Positions 1 to 4,992 of a stretch of DNA of 6,499 nt are shown here, in pieces. The position numbers were made by a program, and so were the translations under genes. The DNA is taken from positions 1 through 6,499 of the forward strand of contig JACQVL010000321.1 of the NCBI GenBank assembly GCA_016209865.1. The letters are read 5' to 3'. Source of the DNA: Candidatus Latescibacterota bacterium. Its GTDB lineage: Bacteria > JAAXHH01 > JACQVL01. Every line of letters begins with the position of its first letter. Positions within the stretch are counted from its first letter, which is position 1. The notes beneath the pieces are model-generated. The model ran no database searches. It was given only the letters and a program-made list of their open reading frames with translations, and was not told the origin of the DNA.

Positions 1-142
1 CATCTGCGCCGGGTTCTCGTCGGGCGCCAACGTCGCCTGTGCGCTGAAACTCGCCCGGAAGGCGGCCAGCGGGACGGTGATCGTCACGACACTGAATGAT
101 TCCGGGTCGAAGTACCTGAGCACGGACTTGTTTCCGGGATAA
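1..142 (+). CDS. Cysteine synthase family PLP enzyme, C-terminal end only
   Basis: Reading from base 2 gives 46 codons ending in TAA at 140-142; the gene starts outside the window. The visible protein contains GFSSGANVACALKLARK, then VIVTTLNDSGSKYLSTDLF. These are the two C-terminal signatures of O-acetylserine sulfhydrylase/cysteine synthase (CysK/CysM), a cytoplasmic enzyme that makes cysteine from O-acetylserine and sulfide. In this family the serine of the G-x-S-S-G-A loop contacts the pyridine nitrogen of PLP, and it is present here. The PLP lysine and the phosphate loop lie upstream and cannot be checked. The protein stops about ten residues earlier than E. coli CysK after the YLST-LF motif. 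CysK, CysM or a cystathionine beta-synthase-like paralogue cannot be separated from this fragment, so no symbol is given. The next gene starts 10 bp downstream and its Shine-Dalgarno site touches this stop codon, so the two are probably co-transcribed and translationally coupled. Confidence 0.9.
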   Translation, partial: ICAGFSSGANVACALKLARKAASGTVIVTTLNDSGSKYLSTDLFPG

Positions 143-152
143 GGATGAACGT

Positions 153-1154
153 ATGCCCAACATCGTCCGGTACGGCATCATCGGGTGCGGCGGCATCGCG
201 CACGGGTACCATCTCCGTGAGCTGACCGCCATCCCCGCCGCAAGACTCATCGCCACCGCAGACACCGACGGCGAACGAGCGAAAGCGACGGCAGAACGGT
301 ACGGCGCGGAAGTATGGTACACCGACTACACACGCCTGCTCGCCCGCGACGACATCGACGCGGTCATCGTCTCCACCTGGCACCCGACGCACGCGGCCAT
401 CGGGATCGCCGGCCTGGAAGCCGGGAAGCACGTGCTCGTCCAGAAGCCGCTGACGACGAAGATGGCGGACGCCGACCGGTTCGTGGACGCGGCACAAGCG
501 GCGCGCGCACGCGGCCAGAAAATCCAGTGCTTCCCCTACAACTGGTCGCCGAAGTACGAGATGGCGCAGCGGCTGATGGCGGAGGGGGTGATCGGCAAGC
601 CGTGTATGGGTCGGGCCAGGGTGGCCCACAGCGGGCCGACCCGGGGGTCATGGTTCTACGACCCGGCGCGCGCGGAATACGGCGTTTCCGTCGACCTCGG
701 CGTGTACGCGGTCAGCATGCTCACCGGACTGTTAGGGCCGGCGACGAGCGTCTCCGGACTGGTGCGGGCGTTGGAGGAGGGCGTCCAGATCGACGACAAC
801 GCTTGCATCCTGATGGAATTCGCCAGCGGGGCGATCGGGACGGCGGAGACGAGCTGGACGGAAGCCGCGTCGCAGGAAGGGACGGTCGTCTACGGCATGG
901 ATGGAACGTTGTACCTCGACCTCGCCGGGACGCCCCTCTCCGTCTTCCTGAAGAAGCCCGTCCGGGGCTGGGTGCGGCCGGACGTCCCGCCGATGCCCCC
1001 CAACGCGACGCACCAGCACTTCATCGACTGCATTCTCAAGGACGAGCAGCCGAAGGGAACGCCGGAGCACGCCCGGCACGTCGTGGAGATTCTGCTGGCC
1101 GCTCACGAGTCGTCCCGGACCGGGCAACGGGTGACGATCAGGACGACGTTTTAG
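153..1154 (+). CDS. Gfo/Idh/MocA family NAD(P)-dependent oxidoreductase
   Basis: This 333-residue protein has the usual length and layout of the family. An N-terminal Rossmann fold carries the dinucleotide-binding turn GIIGCGGIA at residues 8-16. Residues 91-100 contain VQKPL, the family's E-K-P motif with Glu replaced by Gln; Lys98 and Pro99 remain. The C-terminal alpha/beta domain contains DLGVYAVSML from Asp181, where many members have D-x-x-x-H; Tyr185 takes the His place, as in dihydrodiol-dehydrogenase-like members. The family oxidises or reduces sugars, inositols and related polyols in the cytoplasm; the substrate cannot be told from sequence, and the Gln and Tyr replacements make a standard inositol or glucose-fructose enzyme less likely. 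The ATG is chosen because AAGGAT (141-146) lies 6 nt upstream and the Rossmann strand starts at residue 5. There is no signal peptide. It sits between the cysteine synthase and the peptidase in one apparent operon. Confidence 0.92.
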   Translation: MPNIVRYGIIGCGGIAHGYHLRELTAIPAARLIATADTDGERAKATAERYGAEVWYTDYTRLLARDDIDAVIVSTWHPTHAAIGIAGLEAGKHVLVQKPLTTKMADADRFVDAAQAARARGQKIQCFPYNWSPKYEMAQRLMAEGVIGKPCMGRARVAHSGPTRGSWFYDPARAEYGVSVDLGVYAVSMLTGLLGPATSVSGLVRALEEGVQIDDNACILMEFASGAIGTAETSWTEAASQEGTVVYGMDGTLYLDLAGTPLSVFLKKPVRGWVRPDVPPMPPNATHQHFIDCILKDEQPKGTPEHARHVVEILLAAHESSRTGQRVTIRTTF

Positions 1155-1174
1155 ATACCGTTACGGGGCAGAAA

Positions 1175-2794
1175 ATGAGACCTCTCTCTTTCATCTTTGC
1201 CTTCACTCTTTTCCTCTTCGCATCCCAGACAAGGGGACAGGGCGTGAACCTCTCTTCCCTCAACACACGCGCGGAAAGTTCTCAGTATACAGAGACGACG
1301 CGGTATGAGGAGGTCATGGCGTTCCTCACCACCGTGACCAAAGCCTCAAAACAGATGCACCTCACCTCGTTCGGGTACACGACCGAAGGCCGGTCGCTGC
1401 CGCTGGTCGTCGTCGGCCGCGTGAAGGATGCCAGTCCAGAGGCGGTGTTCGCGTCGAAGAAAACCCGTGTCTTCCTCCAGGCGAACATCCACGCGGGGGA
1501 GGTGGAGGGGAAGGAAGCCCTCCTGATGCTCCTGCGGGCGCTGGCGACCGGACAGCATGCCCAGTGGGCGGATTCGTTAGTGCTGCTCATCGCCCCCATC
1601 TACAACGCGGACGGGAATGAACGGGTGAGCCTCTACAACCGGCCGCTGCAGTACGGCCCGGTCGGCGGGATGGGCCAGCGGCCGAACGCGCAGGGGTTCG
1701 ACCTCAACCGCGATCACATGAAGCTGGAGTCGCCCGAGGCGCGGTCGCTCGTCCGGCTGATGCGCCAGTACGACCCCCATGTCCTGGTCGACCTGCACAC
1801 GACGGACGGGACGGTTCACGCGTACCATCTCACCTATTCCCCGCCGCTCAACCCCAATACCTACGCTCCGATCATTTCTCTGCTGCGCGGCGACTGGCTC
1901 CCCTCGATGACGAAGACGATCAAGCAAAAGTACGGGTGGGATTATTACTACTACGGCAACCTGCCGGGGCCGGCCGGCCCTGACGTCGGGACGCCGCGCG
2001 GCTGGTACACGTTCGACCACCGTCCGCGCTTCAACAACAACTACATCGGCCTCCGGAACCGCATCGCCATCCTGAGCGAAGCGTACTCATACGCGATATT
2101 CGAAGAGCGGATCCGCGCGACCCTCTATTTTGTTGAAGAGATCCTCAACTACGCACAGACTCACTCATCCCGGATTCGCCAGGTCGTCGAGGCGGCAGAC
2201 GCCCGTTCGATCGTGGGTGAGTCGTTCGCGGTGCGGGCGCAGTTCGCGCGCAGTTCCACGCCGGTCGAGATCCTGCTGGGTGAAGTCGCCCAGGAGAAGC
2301 ATCCGTATACCGGCGCGGCCATGTGGCGACGGCTGGACGTGCGCAAGCCGGAACGGATGGACGAGTACGGGACGTTCGAGCCGACGGAGACCGTGACCGC
2401 TCCCAGGGTCTACTTCGTTCCCCCGGCCCTCAAGAACGCGGTGGATCGCTTGGAGGCGCACGGCATCCGGTACGAGACGCTCACGGCGGAGCGGAGGCTG
2501 ACGGTCGAGCGGTTCCGCATCGACTCGACGAAAGACGCGGATCAGCCATTCCAGGGCCATCGTGAGCGCACCCTGTTCGGGGCGTACGAGCGGATGGAGG
2601 TTACCCTTCCCGCCGGGACGCTCGTCGTCCCGGTCGATCAGCCGTTGGGCCGTCTGGCGTTCTACCTGCTGGAACCGCGCTCCGACGATGGCCTCGTCGA
2701 TTGGGCGCTGTTGGACGATGTGCTCGCTGGCGCGAAGTACTATCCGATCCTGCGTCTGCCAGCGGACGCGGATAAAGGTGAAAAAGGCCGATGA
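1175..2794 (+). CDS. Exported M14 family zinc carboxypeptidase
   Basis: The protein has 539 residues. It starts with a signal peptide (Met-Arg, hydrophobic core at about residues 4-16, likely cleavage near 18-21, no lipobox), so it should be exported. The M14 catalytic domain follows: the H-x-x-E zinc pair in NIHAGEVEGKEA (His106, Glu109), Asn178-Arg179 in GFDLNRD matching the carboxylate-binding Asn-Arg of carboxypeptidase A, the third zinc ligand His208 in LVDLHTTDG, and Glu302 in ILSEAYSY as the probable general base. All expected metal and catalytic positions are therefore present. Residues from about 345 form a C-terminal extension rich in predicted beta strands, seen in large bacterial M14 proteins; its role is unknown. 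The reading frame stays open far upstream through the oxidoreductase gene, but the signal peptide decides for the ATG at 1175, 20 bp after the previous stop. Only a weak GGGG precedes it. The true substrate (protein, peptide or cell-wall peptide) is not predictable. Confidence 0.9.
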   Translation: MRPLSFIFAFTLFLFASQTRGQGVNLSSLNTRAESSQYTETTRYEEVMAFLTTVTKASKQMHLTSFGYTTEGRSLPLVVVGRVKDASPEAVFASKKTRVFLQANIHAGEVEGKEALLMLLRALATGQHAQWADSLVLLIAPIYNADGNERVSLYNRPLQYGPVGGMGQRPNAQGFDLNRDHMKLESPEARSLVRLMRQYDPHVLVDLHTTDGTVHAYHLTYSPPLNPNTYAPIISLLRGDWLPSMTKTIKQKYGWDYYYYGNLPGPAGPDVGTPRGWYTFDHRPRFNNNYIGLRNRIAILSEAYSYAIFEERIRATLYFVEEILNYAQTHSSRIRQVVEAADARSIVGESFAVRAQFARSSTPVEILLGEVAQEKHPYTGAAMWRRLDVRKPERMDEYGTFEPTETVTAPRVYFVPPALKNAVDRLEAHGIRYETLTAERRLTVERFRIDSTKDADQPFQGHRERTLFGAYERMEVTLPAGTLVVPVDQPLGRLAFYLLEPRSDDGLVDWALLDDVLAGAKYYPILRLPADADKGEKGR

Positions 2795-2811
2795 GAGGAA
2801 TTCCCCGCCAC

Positions 2812-2894
2812 CCCCTGGATCTTCTCAGGGGATAGGCTGTGACAGAAGGCAAGCTGTGCTATCGGTTTGCGACTTTCTTCAGGAGGAAGACGAA
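2812..2894. repeat. Tandem two-hairpin element, copy 1
   Basis: This is the first of two related units placed 94 bp apart. Bases 2822-2889 match 2916-2983 at 58 of 68 positions by direct counting. The unit begins with hairpin I, CCCCTG (2812-2817) pairing with CAGGGG (2826-2831) over an 8-nt loop. It ends with a degenerate hairpin II, 2868-2879 against 2883-2894, with ten of twelve pairs if G-U is allowed. A competing stem, GCAAGC (2849-2854) with GTTTGC (2865-2870), shares three bases with hairpin II. It starts 17 bp after the M14 stop codon. It may be a transcribed RNA structure or a REP-like repeat; no poly-T run follows, so a simple intrinsic terminator is unlikely. Confidence 0.75.
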
Positions 2895-2906
2895 TCCCCT
2901 ACCGCT

Positions 2907-2988
2907 CCCCTCATGTTCTCAGGGGATATGCTGTGACAGAGGGCAGGCAGTGCTATGAGTTTGCCACTTTCTTTAGAAGAAAGTGGCA
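2907..2988. repeat. Tandem two-hairpin element, copy 2
   Basis: This is the second unit. Hairpin I is CCCCT (2907-2911) with AGGGG (2921-2925); ATCCCCT at 2894-2900 could pair with AGGGGAT at 2921-2927 instead. Hairpin II is perfect here (see the separate entry). The competing stem is kept as GCAGGC (2943-2948) with GTTTGC (2959-2964), using two G-U pairs. Several differences from copy 1 keep pairing: G2871-C2891 becomes C2965-G2985, and two G-U pairs of copy 1 are A-U in copy 2. The unit ends 15 nt before the first possible ATG of the sugar-binding protein gene. Confidence 0.75.
2962..2988. promoter_or_regulatory. Perfect 12-bp hairpin in the leader of the binding-protein gene
   Basis: TGCCACTTTCTT (2962-2973) and AAGAAAGTGGCA (2977-2988) are exact reverse complements around a TAG loop, giving a 12-bp stem. 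The following bases are not a T run, so it does not look like an ordinary intrinsic terminator. It ends 15 nt upstream of the ATG at 3004 and no Shine-Dalgarno site lies between them. A role in translation control, transcript-end protection or protein binding is possible; the structure is seen, the role is inferred. Confidence 0.55.
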
Positions 2989-3003
2989 TAACCAACATAT
3001 TTC

Positions 3004-4425
3004 ATGGCACAGCAAAGCACCATGGCAACGATACAAACGATGGCACCGCATCGATTGAAGCAGAATTCGTTCTCTCTTCCGACCTTTTTCCTTCTCCTCC
3101 TATCCCCCACGCTGTGGACCTGCACTCCCGCGCCGTCCTCATCCCGCCAGACAGTCGTCATCTGGGGGATGAACCCGACCATCCCGCGCGGCGGCCGGGA
3201 ACAATACCGCCGGTTTACGAAGGCACACCCGGACATCAACCTGGTCGCCCAGGCACAGGTGGCCGCCGCCGGACAGACGATGGAAAGCATGCAAAAACTG
3301 ATGACCGCCATCGCCGCCGGCGTCCCGCCCGACGTCACGATCATCGACCGGTTCGTCGTCGGCGGCTGGGCGGCGCGCGGGGCGCTCCGGCCGTTAGACG
3401 ACCTGATCGGCCGCGACCGGTTCCTCTGGTCGGACTTCTACGAACCCTGCCGGGATGAGGCCACGTATAAAGGCCACATCTACGCCATCCCGACCGGGAC
3501 GGACAATCGCGGGTTGTACTGGAATAAGCGGTTGTTCCGTGAAGCCGGCCTCGACCCGGACAGGCCGCCGCGCGACTGGGCGGAGATCGTGTCGTACGCG
3601 AAACGGCTGAACCGGACGGATCAGAACGGCGCGATCATCACCCTGGGGTTCAGTCCGATCTACGGCCAGAACGCCCTCTACCTGTACGGCTGGCAGAACG
3701 GCGGGGAGTTCATGTCGCCCGACGGAGAGCGGTGCACGATGAACGACCCGAACATCGTCGCCGCGCTCGACTGGCTCGTCAACCTGTGCGATGCGCTCGG
3801 CGGCGCGGAGCAGATCGGGGCGTTCGGGTCGTCCTTCCAGGGCGAAGATCAGCATCCATTCTTGAACGGCAGGATCGCCATGATCGTCGACGGCAACTGG
3901 ATCTTAGGCGTGATCGCCCGGTACCGGCCAGACCTCGACTTCGGCGTGGCTCCGGTTCCGATGCCGGACGAGCGGCAGCCGCCCATCAGTTGGGCGGGCG
4001 GCTGGGCGTGGGCCATCCCGCGTGGGACGCGGAACGTAGAGGGAGCGTGGACGACCATCAAATGGCTCATCGGGCCCCAGGGACACAAAGCGAACGCGGC
4101 CGGGGAACACGCGTTCAACCAGCGCCTGCACAGCCCCTACGTCGTTGGGATGACGGGCAACGGACGGATCGACCGGGAGCTGGCCAGCATCTACAATCCC
4201 CTCTTACAGAATGACCACCTTGCCCAGTCGATGGAGATGTTCCTCGGCCTGATGCCGGTCAGCCGGTTTCGTCCGGTGACCCCGGTCGGCGCTGAGTTGT
4301 GGAACGAACAGGCACGGGCAGTCAACAACGCGATCTATCATAAGATGACTCCCCAGCAGGCGCTGGACACGGCGACGGCAAACGTCCAGCGCGCGCTGGA
4401 TGAGTTTTTCCGGTGGCATCCGTGA
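3004..4425 (+). CDS. ABC transporter sugar-binding lipoprotein (family 1 extracellular solute-binding protein)
   Basis: From the first ATG the protein has 473 residues. It carries a hydrophobic segment at about 23-38 ending in LWTC, so Cys40 is a plausible lipidation site, although Trp at -2 and Thr at -1 are not the commonest lipobox residues. After it comes a complete solute-binding domain: VVIWGMNP at the first strand, AAGVPPDVTIID, the hinge segment GHIYAIPTGTDNRGLYWNK, FLNGRIAMIVDGNW, DFGVAPVPMP and GGWAWAIPRG. This pattern belongs to the UgpB/MalE-like family that delivers sugars to CUT1-type ABC importers outside the membrane. An in-frame TAA at 2989-2991 limits the start to ATG at 3004, 3022 or 3040. 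None has a clear Shine-Dalgarno site; the start at 3040 would give a normal 27-residue lipoprotein signal. No permease or ATPase gene follows, so its membrane partners must be elsewhere or upstream of this window. The ligand cannot be named. Confidence 0.9.
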   Translation: MAQQSTMATIQTMAPHRLKQNSFSLPTFFLLLLSPTLWTCTPAPSSSRQTVVIWGMNPTIPRGGREQYRRFTKAHPDINLVAQAQVAAAGQTMESMQKLMTAIAAGVPPDVTIIDRFVVGGWAARGALRPLDDLIGRDRFLWSDFYEPCRDEATYKGHIYAIPTGTDNRGLYWNKRLFREAGLDPDRPPRDWAEIVSYAKRLNRTDQNGAIITLGFSPIYGQNALYLYGWQNGGEFMSPDGERCTMNDPNIVAALDWLVNLCDALGGAEQIGAFGSSFQGEDQHPFLNGRIAMIVDGNWILGVIARYRPDLDFGVAPVPMPDERQPPISWAGGWAWAIPRGTRNVEGAWTTIKWLIGPQGHKANAAGEHAFNQRLHSPYVVGMTGNGRIDRELASIYNPLLQNDHLAQSMEMFLGLMPVSRFRPVTPVGAELWNEQARAVNNAIYHKMTPQQALDTATANVQRALDEFFRWHP

Positions 4426-4525
4426 AGGTCCCAAGTTCCAGGTCTCAGGTCCCAAGTCGAAAAACAAGGGGCGGACTAATAAAGAGCATGTATCCGGTGT
4501 TTGACCTGGGACTTGAGACCTGGAA
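4426..4525. repeat. Long inverted repeat made of AGGTCCCAAGT words, possible terminator
   Basis: Directly after the binding-protein stop codon, AGGTCCCAAGT occurs at 4426-4436 and again at 4447-4457, a 21-bp period. Bases 4436-4458 are then mirrored by 4503-4525: 21 of 23 positions pair, and the two exceptions are one G-U pair and one A-C mismatch. The loop is 44 nt. As RNA this would form a strong stem after the gene, followed by a weak T-rich stretch (TTGCTTTTG, 4526-4534), so it could end or protect the transcript. The wordy GGTCCC/GACCTGGGAC composition also resembles dispersed intergenic repeats of many bacterial genomes, which cannot be tested in a single window. Confidence 0.65.
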
Positions 4526-4570
4526 TTGCTTTTGACTCAATATTCATCACTGATTGTATGGAATCACTGT

Positions 4571-4610
4571 GTGTGGAATTTTCTCACAATTGTCTGAAAT
4601 TTTATCACAC
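4571..4610. promoter_or_regulatory. Imperfect operator-like dyad centred on ACAATTGT
   Basis: An 8-bp palindrome ACAATTGT (4586-4593) lies inside TTC..ACAATTGT..GAA (4581-4598), and the block is bounded by GTGTG (4571-4575) and CACAC (4606-4610), one base off symmetry. Nearby, TTGTCTGAA (4590-4598) recurs inverted as TTCAGACAA (4673-4681), and TTCTCACAA (4581-4589) is nearly inverted as TTGTGAGAGAA (4661-4671). Such nested dyads in an AT-rich spacer can be repressor sites, but no promoter is firmly placed here, so this is a weak suggestion. Confidence 0.25.
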
Positions 4611-4763
4611 GGCTGATGTAATTGTGCATCAAACACTTCATTGTATTCTGGTGTGCGACCTTGTGAGAGAAATTCAGACAAGATAGCCCTCATACGGCTC
4701 ACACACGGGGTCTGATCGTATTTCATTATTGCCGGTTTTTCATCATCTCGCACCGTGCCTTCT

Positions 4764-4793
4764 TTCCCATAATGTCTTGTCCTCCTGTATGAT
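4764..4793 (+). promoter_or_regulatory. Weak candidate sigma-70-type promoter upstream of the TIR-CHAT gene
   Basis: TTCCCA (4764-4769) matches four of six bases of the -35 consensus and TATGAT (4788-4793) five of six of the -10 consensus, with an 18-bp spacer. It would leave a leader of about 190 nt before the TIR-CHAT start. In an AT-richer spacer such matches arise by chance, and the promoter preferences of this organism are unknown. Confidence 0.22.
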
Positions 4794-4965
4794 AGATTAA
4801 TCTCATCGAGTTAGGAACTGGTCATTCCCAGTCTGTCACACCGAATACGTGATGGATTGGCATATAGATTGCAAATGGTGAGCGGGTGCTGACTCACTCA
4901 TTTAGCGTCACCTCACTGTTCCTATCTTCCGACCATCATCCGAAATCCGCAATCGGCCCAAGATC

Positions 4966-4987
4966 CAGGGTTCACCCTGAGCAAGGA
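4966..4987 (+). promoter_or_regulatory. Small leader hairpin and Shine-Dalgarno site of the TIR-CHAT gene
   Basis: AAGGA at 4983-4987 lies 5 nt before the ATG at 4993 and fixes that start. Just upstream, CAGGG (4966-4970) can pair with CCCTG (4975-4979) around TTCA, ending 3 nt before the Shine-Dalgarno site. The ribosome site is convincing; a regulatory role for the short hairpin is only a possibility. Confidence 0.6.
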
Positions 4988-4992
4988 TTCCC

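Larger units (their letters stand above)
4526..4992. other. Gene-free AT-richer spacer between the metabolic and TIR-CHAT genes
   Basis: No convincing gene lies in these 467 bases. The largest open frames (61 codons on +, from 4501; 68 codons on -, from 4753 with a GTG start) resemble nothing I recognise, have odd composition and are probably chance. The - frame does have an AAGAAGG a few bases before its GTG, so it is kept as a remote possibility. About 4530-4800 is visibly AT-richer than the flanks and contains a group of TTGTG/CACAA and TTGTCTGAA/TTCAGACAA motifs. From about 4800 the composition returns toward normal. A small dyad, ACTGG (4817-4821) with CCAGT (4828-4832), is also present. 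No tRNA, CRISPR or transposase remnant was seen. Confidence 0.6.

Noticed and set aside
84-629. 181-codon open frame on the - strand
   Set aside because: It is antisense to the well-supported oxidoreductase, with arginine- and valine-rich composition typical of shadows in GC-rich DNA.
314-1174. Open frame continuing the M14 reading frame upstream for 287 codons through the oxidoreductase gene
   Set aside because: It is the shifted-frame shadow of a GC-rich gene, with an Arg/Pro/Gly-rich low-quality translation. The M14 protein has a clear signal peptide starting at 1175.
2812-2831. CCCCTG/CAGGGG hairpin as an intrinsic terminator of the M14 operon
   Set aside because: No T run follows the 6-bp stem, and the same hairpin recurs as part of a larger repeated unit.
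2822-2983. Direct repeats considered as a CRISPR array
   Set aside because: There are only two copies, each longer than 65 bp and only about 85% identical, with a 26-bp gap. CRISPR repeats are shorter, nearly identical and more numerous.
2962-2988. The perfect inverted repeat as an insertion-sequence end
   Set aside because: The arms are separated by only 3 bases, there is no transposase or target duplication, and the arms fit the repeated hairpin unit instead.
4569-4612. Resemblance to the E. coli lac operator region (TGTGTGGAATT followed by TCACAC)
   Set aside because: The shared words are short, the operator centre does not match, and no LacI-family regulator or lac gene is present. Coincidence is the simplest reading.
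4547-4753. 68-codon frame on the - strand with GTG start and an upstream AAGAAGG
   Set aside because: No recognisable motif, odd composition, and it lies in an AT-rich spacer full of dyads. The ribosome-site match alone is too weak to call a gene.
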